A DNA stretch of 64,000 nucleotides from Rotaria socialis (GCA_905331475.1 CAJNYU010002985.1:372001-436000); one strand, 5' to 3'. Counted from the stretch's first letter, positions 39,113-52,573 are shown. Notes: generated from the letters alone by a model not told the origin. Program-made: numbers and translations.

Positions 39113-42100
39113 TAAGAGTGAGTAAGTAAAAGCCAGAAATAATAATCTATGCATAGATATATACGTTTCTTCTATTTATTTCGTCTTTTTCTGACAAGAT
39201 CGAGTGCCTACGGATTTATTTGTTTTTTCTTTTGTTACGTTATGAACAAACATAAAATAATATGATTTATACAAAATAAATTAAAAAAGCACGGTAAATC
39301 TATTGTATTTTAGAATTTTTTTTGTTGTTGACTATCATAAATTGATTTCCAGATGATGTTGGCGACGTAAAAAAATAAGAAAGAGGGGGTAGAGAGAACA
39401 AAAAAAGCGAACGAGAATAAGATGTGATTTACTATGAATTACTACTAGTCCTTTCCATCACCACCACCACCATCACCTTCATTATCAAAACACAAATGAC
39501 AAGTATAACTCTTTGATTTTATTTCTATTAGTAGTCAAGTGAAAAAGACTGATATAGTTTCATTGATCTATTTCTATTGATAATGATTGAGTCTTGTTTT
39601 AATAAAACATGTCGGAACATTAAATGTATCTCGTCATTTTTTTGACATTTATTTTTTGTTTTGGGTGAAATCTCATTTGTCTACTGAAGCAACGATCGAT
39701 AAATAGCTAAGTGTTTTTCTTCCTTATTATTCTCTGGCTGTCAGTTAGAATTTCCTTGTAGCAATTAATGAAGCGCAAGTAAACTAAATGGAGTTGCTCA
39801 AGCAATAGACTAATAAATACGTTAAATTCTAATGCCGATGTTGTTGTTAAGTGCCTGACAGGTGCTGATAAGCACAACTGAATTCCGTTATTTCTAACTA
39901 CAATTATTCTTCAACATTCATTATGTAGATCATCTCTTATTATCGATATTAATGAGCAACTGACATGATAAGTATTTATTTTATATCTACTAGGCAGACA
40001 GAATCGATATATATATATATAAGAAAAACAGCTGAAAGAAACGTGAAGAGACATATTATCAAGGTTCATCATGACGTCGATAGCTATATCACATCAATAG
40101 GCGCAAGCGAGAAGAATCCTCTATGACGTCAATATGCGTCGAATAAACTGTTAGTCAATGTCAATGATGACTTCACTATTATTACGTAAGTTATCTGTTG
40201 ACAAGTTTTTTTCTTCTTCTTCTTTGATTCGCGCTCTTCTACAATTCTCATCTATCGCTTTATCAAGGAAACATTCTTGTATGCGGATATCTTTCTACAT
40301 AAAGAAGAAATTTAGTATGACCAAAATTAGCAATGATATAGAATATAGACAAAACAGATCATCATCATTTCCGTTTGAAGCCTTTTATCTATAGATAATT
40401 TTCTATTGATGTCAAACAGTTTATTCGATTTTAGTATTTCTTCCTGGTACGATCAGATTACATGTATTCCTATTGTATATATGCGCATTTCTTATTCTTC
40501 AATCATATTAATATACTCTTGTCTTGATTAGTAAGAAGAGATTTATCATGCAAACGATGAATATTTGAGAAAGAGAAAATTGCTTTCTTATTTTCCATTT
40601 CCGTGGTTAGCTAGACGAAATTCATCATCAGTATACTTCTACTTGATGTCGTCGTCGAGGCTACAAATATAGATGAAAGAAATTTTCTGAAAAAAGCAAT
40701 CATGAGCTTTAAGTAAAACGCAATTTATCTCTCTTTCTCTCGATATATATCTATATCTATCTATAAATATATATGTATTATGGAACTGATTGTTTAACCA
40801 CTGCCGACGGGCAATCGATCGATCGCCACTATATATAGTCGAGAGTGAAAATTGAACGAGAATACTCAATCGACCGATAGTGCCGCTTATTCTCTACTTA
40901 CTGCTGTTACTCTTTTTTTTTTATTTCCGGTGACTTGTTCGAGAACAGACAGAAATCCAGACCTCGTAAATGCCAACTGTTTCTTTAAGATTCTATTAAG
41001 AAAAATGTATAGCCAAAAAGAAAATAACATTTATTGAAGAGGTTCATTCTTTTATTTCTGCCGAAAATATGCAAGATAAAATAATAATTCAAGCTATTTC
41101 ATATTTAGTATTTGCAGGTCAATGTCAAGAGATCGAAATATCTTTTACTGTTGACGTTCCTCGATCCTATCACTTTTTTTTCTCTTCTTCTCCTCATTCT
41201 TCTTTGTCTATTCGCATGTCATCCACTCTAAGGATGTTTGTGAAGCGCATAAAAAAAAGACGCGACAGTAAAGAATCATTGTTGTTTCTTTTTTTCTTCT
41301 TACTGTGCCTGTCTGTGTGTGTGAAGCTCGTGCATGCTATTCTTGTACTCGGTCTTTCTTTTCATCGTTTAATTGCTCTGCTTTCTCTCCTTCGCATACC
41401 GCAATGAGAACAGCTGTAGTCATACAACCACATATGAAGTAAACGGATGATTAGAGTTCGAACTAAATATTAACAAGATGGCAATACGTTAAGCATAAAT
41501 TTGTACTCGAAAACAAGGTAAGCAAGGCTCTCAGAAATGTTTTTTGCTCCCGCACAAAAACATCTAAAATTGATCATGAAGCTAATGTATTGCAACAAGA
41601 GAATTAAAAATAGGATACTATTAAATTATACAACAGAACGAAGAAAAAAGAAAGTAAACGAAGTTAAAAAATAAAATCAAAAAAGAAAAGTACTCCTCCA
41701 CTAGGTGTCAAAATCAACCAAGAGCAAAAAAAGTAGGAAGAAAAGTTAAATTCCGCATTTAATAGGTAATGTGTGCATGTACATGACGGAAGAGATTTCG
41801 CTACATTTCATTTTATGTATGCATTTATTAACATTAAAACTTATAATTTGCATCTGTAGATAAGAACGAAAATAAGGTACAACATGTGACATGCATGCAC
41901 CCCTTTGACGATTGACGTCACACGAATGTAAGGTAAGATCTTGCAAGAATTGATACTATCAATTAATAAATCATTTATCTCAAGTATGCCTACTTGATTT
42001 ATCCTTGAATTTCTCTATTGACGTTTCATCTATAGTAATTAGGAAGAATTCATTTGCAGACAATTATTTTTCTAGCACGAAGTATTTCTCTCTTCATATT

Positions 42101-43100
42101 GTCTTTGAAAATAGTAGCTATGTTATATAATGCATAGAAAAGAAAAAGAAATGAATAAATAATTTATTATTTGTATACAAGGTTTCATACTAAAAATTTC
42201 ATTTTAAAAGAATAACTTAACATGACAAAAAGAAATGTTGTTACTCATTTATTTGAAAAATAAGTTCCTCTGTTAACCTTGATATATTGATTCGTCTGTA
42301 ATCTTTGAACTAGGAGGGGGCATAAAAAGCATAGCATAGAATAGAAAAACAATGGAGGCAACTTGGCTTAACTGGACCCACTACACGTCGTTCTATATAT
42401 TGTTGTCATCTCTTCATCGGTCATTCGTTTATTTATTGTGATTATTTTTCTCTCAATTTCTTTATTATACTCATGCCATTTGATTAATACGAGTGATTAA
42501 GAACATGATTATACAGCATTTTATGACATTTACGCTATAAGTTGTAGATTACTGACGCGAACAATATTTAAGTTCACTTTTGTTGTCGTTGTTGTTGCTA
42601 TTGTAAATATTATATTTTTCTATTCATATAGATATTTTTTATTATACATATGAAGAAAAACTTCACTTATTTCTTTGCAATAGTACATAGATAACACCCG
42701 AGAAAAAAGAAAAACAGATAAATCTTCGTCTCTTCAGTCAAGCATTAAACTGGTAAACATGAGTGATCAGAGAAGAAAACGAGTAGAATAAGCTGTTCGA
42801 TATTTTTTCAGAGTCTCGTCAAGGTAAGTTGACGTATTAGTCATCAAAGTCACTTTTCAAGTGGTTGAATACTTTGATTATTAGCTGATTTGTTTTTGAT
42901 AGTATTGTCCAATGACGAAACTATATAAAGGCAAAAATAGTTTTATCATACAATATTTTGTCCTCCATTTTTGACACAAATATTTTATGTATCGTTTTTA
43001 TTTAATTATTAAAGCATGAAAAAACAGTTGTTCCTAGAGAGAAACACGTTTGGTTTAGCTATTTTGCGTTAGTGATCGATATCATCTAGGGATTCTTATC

Positions 43101-43136
<36 letters not shown>

Positions 43137-43440
43137 ACATATTCGTCAGTCGAACCGGTTGTTGCCGTCGAAAACGAAGACGAAGAACGATGAACTCACA
43201 CGTTGTTCTTAGCGAAACTGAATTGCCATTACACTATATCAAATTGATGATATGCGGTGTGATAGAGACGCACAAAAAATATTAAACAATAAAACATCAT
43301 TCTTATACTTGCCCTTGATTAAGAAAATAAAAAGCTTTTCCTTTACATTTCTTGTTTCGAATCATCGAAAAGATTCAACTTCGATTTCAGATTGAATAAA
43401 AAAACGATTAACAAAAGGATAGACGATTCATTGAAGAAGA
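38177..43440. other. Gene-poor interval of 5.3 kb
   Basis: No protein gene or RNA is supported. The stretch is AT-rich and holds a (CT)n microsatellite at 39086-39112, (TA)n tracts at 38307-38320 and about 43105-43133, and CAC/CAT runs near 39460. A strong TATA-like box (CTATATATAG) at about 40830 lacks a following gene that I can recognise. Its size suggests distal regulatory DNA or untranslated exons of the EF-hand gene at its right end. Confidence 0.45.
39086..39112. repeat. (CT)n microsatellite
   Basis: Thirteen or so uninterrupted CT units followed by TTAAGAG. No function is inferred. Confidence 0.9.
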
Positions 43441-44196
43441 ATGTTCGGCAAGTGTCAAATAGTACCAGCACTTGCTTCAGCTGTTCATGGTGCAATCGAA
43501 GAGCTTCCACATATGCATGATTCTCCATTACTTCTGACTAATCGAAGTCGTGTAATATCAACAACAGCATCACCACCACCACCACCGCATTTAATGAATA
43601 CGGATTCACATTCATTAACTAAATCTCGGGTAAATTCATTGCCAACATATAATTGTACAACACCACAACTCGATGCACGAAAAGCATTTGCTTATTTCGA
43701 TAAAAATCGTGATGGAAAATTAACAATTAAAGAATTTAGATCGGTTATGCATGATTTAGGCTATAAAACAGTCGATAAACGTTTTATTAAGAAAATGTTT
43801 GCCGAAGCGAATCAAAACGGTAATAAACGTGCATTAAGTTATGATGAATTTGTAGGATTTCTTGAGTCAAAACTTTCGTTCCAAAATCTTACATCAAAAG
43901 ATTTACCAACAACAGCCTTATCAACAATAACAACAACGAATCATTCATCATTATCCGATGAAAGCTGTTCTCTATCATTACCGAAAATGCAACTTGACGT
44001 TGAAACATTATTTAATTGCTATGATTTGGATAAAAATGGATTTATTGAGCCGAAAGAACTACGTAAAGTAATGAAGCGTTTAATTGGAGAAAAACTATCC
44101 AAGCAAGATATTGATGAAATGATAAGTGTGGCCGATAAAAACGGTGACGGACTTTTGGATAAGAGTGAATTTGCACTCTTATGTAATGCTTTTTAA
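43441..44196 (+). CDS. Calmodulin-like EF-hand protein
   Basis: One exon of 251 aa beginning MFGKCQIVPALASAVHGAIE. The first 75 residues are low-complexity with a PPPPP run. Then come two EF-hand pairs. Loop 1, DKNRDGKLTIKE, is canonical. Loop 2, around EANQNGNKRALSYDE, is altered and probably does not bind calcium. After a Ser/Thr-rich linker, loop 3 DLDKNGFIEPKE and loop 4 DKNGDGLLDKSE are canonical. Three calcium sites are therefore likely. The spacing is that of the calmodulin/troponin C superfamily, but the N-terminal extension and long linker between lobes exclude calmodulin itself. No myristoylation signal or membrane segment is present. The target is unknown. Five kilobases of gene-poor DNA lie upstream. 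Confidence 0.85.
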   Translation: MFGKCQIVPALASAVHGAIEELPHMHDSPLLLTNRSRVISTTASPPPPPHLMNTDSHSLTKSRVNSLPTYNCTTPQLDARKAFAYFDKNRDGKLTIKEFRSVMHDLGYKTVDKRFIKKMFAEANQNGNKRALSYDEFVGFLESKLSFQNLTSKDLPTTALSTITTTNHSSLSDESCSLSLPKMQLDVETLFNCYDLDKNGFIEPKELRKVMKRLIGEKLSKQDIDEMISVADKNGDGLLDKSEFALLCNAF

Positions 44197-47100
44197 ATAA
44201 CATATAGAAACAGACAGAAAGCGAAAAAAAGAGAAAACATTCATTTTTTCATGCATACGAGCAGATAAATGAAATATTCTTGTCGTCTATCGTTTTGTTA
44301 TTCCTATTTTCTTATACTTTATTACAGCCAATGTCCTTTGTGATACCTCGTCTAGTGTTTGTTTGCAATATGTTTATGTTTTAATTATTTTTGGTTTGGT
44401 AGAGCAGTTCTTTGTATCGGATGTAATCCATCTTTTTCTTCCCACCTAAATTCTCCAACATCGAAAATTTTTTTATCATCAACATATGGGTGTTTGCGAG
44501 CGTGTATGTGTGTGTGTGCATATCGATGTTTCTTATTCTATTTTTTTTCCTCATTTTTGTGTGATTGATTACAAGTATTAAAGAAAAGAAAAATCAAGCG
44601 AATCAAACAAAATCATCCTCCATTAATCTTTACCTATCACGACATCTTCACAAATGCATAGAAATGGTGTATGAAATTAGGTACATTATATAACAAGAGA
44701 CACAAAAAACTTTTTACTGATCAAATTAATATCAACAATCCATCATATATCACTTCAATTACTTTAAAGATACCTTGATGACATAATGTTATGTGATGTA
44801 TCATATTTTACGAATCATAATACTTATTCACGATATTATTGCTCTAATGTTAGAGACAAAAAGTTTCTTATCATACCAAGTAATTCCAGTAAAGTATAAA
44901 TCAAGCACAAAAAGAATTCTATTATATAATTTTCTTAGCACTCCTCATTTTGTTATAAATCTCCTTAAGTCTAATAAGACTTTATACGCATACGTATATA
45001 TATATATCTGTATGAATTAAAAGATCAAAGTCGTAGAACAATTTTATTATTGTTTAAAATCGATACGCAAGATCATTGTTTTCAAATGTTAAACTTGACT
45101 AACGAGTATTTTTTTATATTAAAAAATAAATATGCTATTCATGATATAAATCATGCGTATGTAATTCAATATTACTTGAACATTACCGATGTACTAAGCA
45201 TCATTATTATTTCTTTTACCTATGAATGATTGAAAGAAGCAAAGGAACTCTCAAGTTGATTAAATTAGGAAATGAAAAAGTATTGATACTTCAAAACAAA
45301 ACAAAAAAAGGAAATAAAAAGTACGGCAAAAAAACTAACCTTATTAAAAACAAAATTCCTATAAAAAAATACTCAACGATTATTTTTACATTATTGAGTC
45401 AGTAGAAAATGTGAAAAAGAATAAAAGACGAATATGCCGTTATTTTAAGCTCATTAATTATTCAAATGATAAATCATACATTTCAACCGAAGACTATTTC
45501 ATCATATTGACAGATTGTAGGTATTCTTATCTGGCTTTTGATGATTGGCATTTTTTATTGATTGTAACCCATCAAATTTGACAATAAATAAAGAAGATTA
45601 AACTTAGTGTAACTGTCAACAGATAAGAATATAATTACGAAAACATTCCTAAGTTGATTTGAGGGCTGAACAACATCCCCCAAAATCGAGAATTTGTTCC
45701 ATTTACAGCAGAAATCGTTTACCCACCAAAAGTCAAGAAGAAACACTTCATCAGACACACATTCCTTTCTAAGCAGAACTTCACTAAAGACACAGAGATA
45801 TGGATCATCTCCTTATCGACTCTCAGACGAAATTCAACCAGAAACGGTTCTCCCCTAGCAAGGAGAAATTGATAAGATACTGGGAGATACTAATGATTTT
45901 CTTTTTCGTCTTATTGGGAAGTTTTGTAGGAGAAAGAATATTTTCGTTTCTCCTGAAAGATAAGTTCAGGTTAATTTTTTATCCAAAGGAATGCTGCAAA
46001 TTCTTATGGTACCGAATAATTTTGGACCCGTTATATTGTAATTGAAACCGACAATGATACAATAAACAGGATACATTATCGGCATAGTTAAGTATTGGTA
46101 TCTAAACAATTCATTTTCTGAAGAACAACATATACATAGTGTAGAATGAGCCCATAAACAAATGTAAAAGATCGTCCCTTATGATAGTAGGATTAATACA
46201 GTATGTTAGTGAAAATATCCAAACAATGGATTAAAAATGTTCTCTTTTACAAAAGAAAAATATCTTGACCTTTACGTTGCAGCTTACACAATCATTGGAG
46301 CATATTTAATTATATGGACTCTACCGAGTAGAACTATGGTTAAGACTTCATGCTAACAGGTTTTATTTTATTACAGTGAGATCACACAAAGAGGGCAAAA
46401 ACCTTTTCAACTTGAAAAACATAATGTGCCTAATTTATAATACAAGTGACATATACAAGAAAAAGCACAATCAATAAAGTACCTAAAAGTAAATAGACAA
46501 CATTAATCTATTTTAAATAGCAGCTTTGAAAAGCAAAAAATAGTGACAGTATTTTTTAACGATAAACGATTTGATTGGTATTTAATGTACTAAATAACCG
46601 AAGGAAGAATAATTCCGATGATTGTACGTTCGAGTCAGAATAAAAATAGAACTTGCAATTTAAGCAGCTTTAGTTTCCATCGGAAATAACGATCAATAAA
46701 CAATATATGATTAATGCATTTTTCATAGGCATAATCTTAAATTCAATAAATCGATATTGCATTTTTTTTATTAGCCGAGTCTAGAAAATGAAATTTTGTT
46801 TTTGCTTGATCGTAAACTATCAACTAATTCTATAAATAAAAATATACGCAATAATATTAATAATGAGTTTAGTTTTTTTTTCTTCTTTTAAACTTAAATT
46901 CTTTATTTAATTATAAGAAATTGAATAACATTTAGAATAGACGCAATAACACTGAGTAATTGAGTGCATTATGCGTTTTTGACTTTCTGAAAAAAAACTT
47001 TTTCTTGGTGTCACGTTATATTCTCCGTAGAAGAATTTTACTTGATCAGTAATTAGTAAATAGGATTCCAATAAAATTTACATTCGTTTTATGATTGAGA

Positions 47101-47505
47101 GATATTTTATTCAAACATCGTTTTCTTACTAATTATTCTTTAAGTACAAATGAAATTCGAGGAAATTCTCAAGAGCAATATTCATTAAAATTCTATTAGA
47201 GTTCATTTGCTCACGATCATATCGTCGGATTAAAATTTACAATTTATTATAAAAGAGAATGTGTGCAATTTCTACTAAAAAGGTTTTACTTTGACATGAT
47301 TGATACCATGAAAACAAATATATGATGTCGGATTAAAACAAACCATGGTTATAAATCATATAGGAATAAACGATTCATTACATCTAATGGCCTTGATAAT
47401 GAAAATCTATGAAAGATTATAAAGAATAAAATGCTGGAGAATTTTATTTATCATTTTTTTTTGTATGAATAATGTGGGCCGAAAGGACAAAAAAAATATA
47501 CTTTG
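44197..47505. other. Intergenic region of 3.3 kb
   Basis: Mostly very AT-rich and featureless. One part, about 45640-46045, has a different base composition and contains a doubtful small membrane-protein frame listed separately. No RNA gene or repeat was identified. Confidence 0.45.
45800..46045 (+). CDS. Doubtful 81-aa membrane protein frame
   Basis: An ATG-initiated frame reads MDHLLIDSQTKFNQKRFSPS and then KEKLIRYWEILMIFFFVLLG, continuing through a hydrophobic segment to basic and aromatic residues (FYPKECCKFLWYRIILD). One membrane helix with a basic N-side is plausible. The surrounding 400 bases are less AT-rich than the flanks. No relative is recognised and no splice context is evident. 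It may be a real small protein, a gene remnant, or chance. Confidence 0.2.
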   Translation: MDHLLIDSQTKFNQKRFSPSKEKLIRYWEILMIFFFVLLGSFVGERIFSFLLKDKFRLIFYPKECCKFLWYRIILDPLYCN

Positions 47506-48692
47506 CTAATCAAAGAAATCATCAGGTAAATCACATTTACCATGATTGAAAGCTGAATTAATTGCGTCCAATCGAAAACGTTGTAAAAATGGTAATAATA
47601 ATCGTTTGTCTTTGAAAGCGGTAGCTGTTATAGCAACACTTGCATTTCGTGTTGCCGATTCCAGTGTTTTGAATGACCAATCGAGAAATTTTTTTGCTAA
47701 CTCTGGTAGCAGTTTATCGGTTAATTTCTTCGCCAGATTTGACATGTCCCTTGCAACTAATACCCAATCGCCTTTAGCAGCATTTGCAAGAATATCGAAT
47801 GTGGTTAAATCAACTAATGGCACACCAATAAGAGCATTTAAAATAGTGATAGATGCACCCACTACCGATTGAATCATATTAATAATAGTTTGTTGACAAT
47901 CTTGTTTTGTTGTTGAACAACCAGCTAAACAAGGAACCGGCTGAGTTATTGGGCAATATTGCCAACAAACAGGACCAACACCATTGTATTTATCATTACA
48001 TTTATCATAGCATAGAGCACCATCTTGTTCGTAAGAAGTGGAACACACCAGTGGTGTACCAATGCCTCGTGAATAACTATCACGAAAATAGAATTGCCCA
48101 CATAAACAACCGAAATTTGTATAATTTCCTGGACAAGACGAACAGGCACGTGTAAATATACCACACTTGTCATACCATGGACATGAGCGTAAAGATTTAC
48201 GAACATCCATACAAGCAAAACCAAACGAAGTTAAATTATTGCATTTCTCCCAACAGAGCGGACCGACGCCATTGTAACCATCACGACATAATGGGTAGCA
48301 AAGAAGGCCATCTTGTTCGGGTGCATGATCAGGACAAGCATGTAGAGGACGGCCAATACCGCGACCATAGGAACGACGCCAGCAATAGGGTTCATAGCTA
48401 CGAAATATTTCACGTAAAACACGCTTAACTGGTGGTGATAAATCGATTTCGGGAGTAGCATTAACCATCATATCATCAGTTGAAGTTAAATTATAATAAA
48501 AAGGAGTTGTTAATTCAAAATCTTGTTCCATTGTCGACATTCTAAATGAGTAAACAAATAATATATATACATTTTTTTTTCATAATTAATATTGACGTAC
48601 GTATTATGCCATTCAAACTCTTGTTCGTCATGAACATTTTCACTATTTGCTTGACGAACAAATAACAAACAGAGTACTAACAACAGTTTCAT
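47506..48692 (-). CDS. Secreted Cys-rich repeat protein, unnamed family
   Basis: Exons 48601-48692 and 47506-48541 join in phase to 375 aa. It starts MKLLLVLCLLFVRQANSENV, a clear signal peptide with likely cleavage after QANS. The mature protein has two copies of a Cys-rich module: YGRGIGRPLHACPDHAPEQD then GLLCYPLCRDGYNGVGPLCW, and YSRGIGTPLVCSTSYEQDGA then LCYDKCNDKYNGVGPVCW. Between them is a CPWYDKCGIFTRACSSCPGN segment. The C-terminal 150 residues are Cys-poor and amphipathic (IINMIQSVVGASITILNALI), reminiscent of a helical bundle. Proteins with GRG-G-P..C....E.DG.LCY..C..GY.GVGPVCW modules occur in several invertebrates and protists, without a firm function. It is probably extracellular and disulfide-bonded; N-glycosylation sequons are present (NLT, NYT). 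Confidence 0.8.
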
Positions 48693-49634
48693 GACAATCG
48701 AATGTATTGATTTTTTATCTTATTTTAAAGTACTAGTAGAATGAGAACTGGCGTCGATTTACTCAATTACCATAGTTCTTCCTCTAAATCATAGCATCTC
48801 TCGTCGTTCGCTTTTCATACAGGTGTTATATGTCGTAAGAGAGAGAGAGAGAGTGCAGAAAAAAAGAAAATAGAACAAGAAAAGGTCTTTGATTAAGTTC
48901 GTAATATAAAACGAAATCGACACACGTGTTAAATCTCTTTGAACATATAAAGAACTGCTTTATATATATATATATATATATATGTATGTTATTTGAGGAT
49001 ATTGTACATTAGCATAAACCTAAAATTATCTTCTTTAGTTTTACGTCATTGATATTTCTTCGTCGTAATCAAAATAGTTACATCTAATTGATTGAAATGA
49101 AATTAAAGAAATTCTATCGTTGTGTACATCTTGTTTAAATATACAAAATATTGAACTTAGGAATAGAGTCAAATCGTCTAAAATTCAAATGAACACATTC
49201 TCATATGTCTTGAGCATGATTACGTACGATTACTATTTCATCAACATAGTCACTGAGATCAGATTTGTATCTATTACATTTATTTGCTATGAGTCAGATC
49301 GTTTATGATGGACAACAAAATTAACGCAAGTTTTCATTATTTCTCTAGTAAACTATGCATTTTAGATTATGTGATAAGATAACCTTTTAAATGAATAGGT
49401 TCTTGTGCCATTGCAATGATTGTTCTACGATAAGATTTTTCTTAAAAATAAAACAGAAGAAATTTCTTCTTCTATTCGATAAAATTTAATGAAGAAAAAA
49501 AAATTCAATGCGCCAAAGTCGATAAGGTTTCTTGAATTTTTTATGTCTTAGAGAAAAAGAAATTGAATTTTGATGATTATAGAATAATAAAACAACACAA
49601 ATGATTTCTTGAAACATTCGCATAACAAAAAACG
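48693..49634. other. Intergenic region between divergent genes
   Basis: Holds a short (GA)n run at about 48839-48853 and a (TA)n tract at about 48958-48983. No gene is supported. It must contain the promoters of the secreted Cys-rich gene (left) and the LRR-death gene (right). Confidence 0.5.
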
Positions 49635-52495
49635 ATGGAAACACAAGCTGTGTCGGCGGCCGACGAGTCTGAAATTAATAAAAAACGAATGAATTCTACT
49701 GATAATATCCTTCAATTGAACGATTATATATCTGTCCATCGACACGATGGTAGCGATCGTCATTTTCTTAATCTTGATCGGTGTTTAAGACAACCTTATA
49801 CTATTAATCATGTTTCTAATAATGAAACAATTGCTGGCATTTCACTTATGTATAATTATCTTATACAAATACCTACATTCGTTTCGGATTATACAAATCT
49901 CGTTGAACTCAATGCTAGTCATAATGAATTAAGTGATACTGAATTTATTCTCTACAGATCATTGGATGATAATGAACTAACTGAATCGTATTGGGATGAT
50001 TTCTTTAAAATCAATTCAAATTATCAGGGACCAGAAAATCCCTACAGTGTCAACAGAGAACATTGTCGAACGAATGAACAAACAAAAGGTTTATCTGCTA
50101 ACACTGCAAATATTGGCAAACATTCTAAAGTGAGAACATATTTTGCTTTATTTTAATATCGGTAGATACCGTTATAAGTCTAATATAAAAAGTTGCATAT
50201 TCCATCCTTTATATTCAATAATCTAACCTATCATTGATTTTCTTTAGCCGCCAACACCGTCGCCCAATAAGCAAATACCTCGTCCACTAGTTCATCCATT
50301 TCTCGAACGTATCAATTTATCGTTCAATCATATTAGATTTCTTCCAGCTAATATTCATTATCTTCGTTTTCTTCATACACTTAATTTATCAAATAATTAC
50401 CTTAAAGAATTACCATCGAATATTGGTTTTCTTGAGCAATTAAATACATTAACACTCAATCATAATTATTTGGAAATCTTACCAGCTACATTTTCTCGTT
50501 TAACTCAATTGCAATCATTAGATTTATCATATAATAGTTTACAATCGATTGATTTAATAAAAAATTTTCTCAATTTAAAGCATTTTTCTATTGATTCAAA
50601 TCCATTGAAACTCTTTCCTATGCTATTGCATACCTGTACGAATTTAGAAGATCTTTCATTTTCAAATACACAATTAAAACAAATCAATAATATTACTTTG
50701 GAAATATTTAATCAATTTTCAAAATTAAAAAAACTTGATCTATCAAAAAACAATCTCAACGATGATTTTCTTGCCTCGTCGATTCAACCATTCGATTATT
50801 TAGAAGAATTGCATATTCAGCATAATCAATTCACAAATATATTCTCATTATTATCCACGACGAAATCATTACGTTTACTTGATTTAAGTTATAATTCATT
50901 GGAACATATTCCTCAATGTACGAATTCAAATTTAGAAATTCTACATTTATCACATAACAAAATTGAACTTCATCCGAACGAATGCATTTATTTAAAAACT
51001 ATTATTGAACTAGATTTAGGTCATAATCAAATAGAACATGTTCCAAATGAATTTATTCAATGTGTCAATTTGCGATCATTAAACATAGCATTTAATCAAT
51101 TGCACGCATTTCCTAAGATTATTTTACAATTACGATCATTGAATAAATTAGTGATCAATCATTCAAAATTTCAACATTTAACAACAAAAGATTTATTTGA
51201 TAAATATTTTTATCGCACAATAAATATTCTTAATCTCTCATCGAATCATTTGCAAACAAATTTACATGAATTAACTGGTTTGAAAGCATTGACATCTTTA
51301 GATTTAAGTCATAATCAACTACTTGAAATCGATGAAGATTTTAAATTGTTATCATGTTTAAAAATTCTTAAATTAAATAACAACCGATTTTCAAGTTTCC
51401 CATCGTGCTTGCATGAAATGTCAAATGGTGAAGATGAAAAATATATTGGTACGATTTTGTGAGAGTTTCCAGATAGAATCGCAAAGAAATTTTTCTCGAA
51501 GGAAATTCTGCTTTCTCTTTTCTGTTATTCAGAAATAACCACAGTCTGAGACCAAATTCGATGTAGTTTTATTGTCTCTAATTACTTTCTATAAATACTC
51601 ACTCTTTTTAGTTGAAATGAATATTAGGATATTTATCTTTAACATAATTCTAGCTGAAACGTTGATGGAATTATATCTCAATGATAATAGAATAGAATCG
51701 ATTCCTGAAGACATTGTTCATATGACAAATTTGCAAACTATTGATATATCAAATAATCAACTGATGAAGTTTCCCGACCCATTAGTTTATCTCGAGCAAC
51801 TGACATCACTTGCCTATTCTCAACAAAATGGTAAACATATTGGACGATTACCTGCTGATTTTATTAATTTATGTAATCTGAAAAAACTTGATTTATCTCA
51901 TAATATTTTTAAAGACGTACCGAATGTGGTTTATAATTTAACTAAACTTGAATATTTAAATATGAGCTACAATCTTCTTAGTAGCGTAGATAATAATCGA
52001 TTGAAACGATTGAACAATTTCAAAACATTGAAATTAAATGGCAACAATTTTGTATCGTTTTCATCGACACTCTATCAATTAGAAACATTAAATATGAATG
52101 AAAATTCCATGTGTTTAGCGCCACCCAATGATTTTATCGATGAGAACTATATTTCGGCCACTTCAAATCTTTATGTTCAAATAAATGATCAGCATGAAAC
52201 AAATATGTTTGAAATTTATCAGCAAATTTTTATTGAACATTTAACAAGTTACGATATTGAAAACTTAGCCAAACGCTTGAAATTATCGGAAACTGATATG
52301 AATAATTTTCGAAATAATTCTATGAACTTAAAACGTGACAGCAAAATTGAAGTACTATTAAATATTTGGAAAGACAAGCGGGGTTCATTAGCTAATTCAG
52401 ATACATTATATCGATTAGCACATTTAATTGGTGATAAAAATCTTGTACGACATATGCATCGCGCTTATTTACTTGCGCGAAATATTCGACTTTAG
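49635..52495 (+). CDS. LRRD1: Leucine-rich repeat and death-domain protein (LRRD1-like)
   Basis: Exons 49635-50129, 50248-51448 and 51654-52495 give 845 aa, close to the 860 of human LRRD1. After a polar N-terminal region with a first partial LRR (NETIAGISLMYNYLIQIPTF), about twenty LRRs of the LxxLxLSxNxLxxLP type follow, for example LHTLNLSNNYLKELPSNIG, LQSLDLSYNSL and LKKLDLSHNIFKDVP. The last 95 residues look like a death domain: FEIYQQIFIEHLTSYDIENL, AKRLKLSETDMNNFRN, KIEVLLNIWKDKRGSLANSD and TLYRLAHLIGDKNLVRHMH. PIDD1 also combines LRRs with a death domain, but it has ZU5 domains in between, which are missing here. A cytosolic adaptor role is inferred only from the domains. Confidence 0.8.
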
Positions 52496-52560
52496 TTTCT
52501 TATTTTTTTTAAATAAATGAATAAAAAATCTCACAGTGCAAATTACATTTTTTGTTAGTT

Positions 52561-52573
52561 GTTGCTGAGCAAC
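52561..52573 (+). promoter_or_regulatory. X-box-like RFX palindrome upstream of CFAP276
   Basis: GTTGCTGAGCAAC is a perfect inverted repeat of GTTGCT and AGCAAC around one G, matching RFX half-sites. It lies 32 to 44 bases upstream of the CFAP276 start codon and 66 bases after the preceding stop codon. Confidence 0.55.

Noticed and set aside
40827-41037. Small gene behind the TATA-like box at about 40830
   Set aside because: The downstream frame has no ATG at its start and no recognisable protein; the box may be chance in AT-rich DNA.
46620-46650. GTTCGAGTC tRNA B-box-like word
   Set aside because: Lacks a paired stem and a matching A-box at proper distance.
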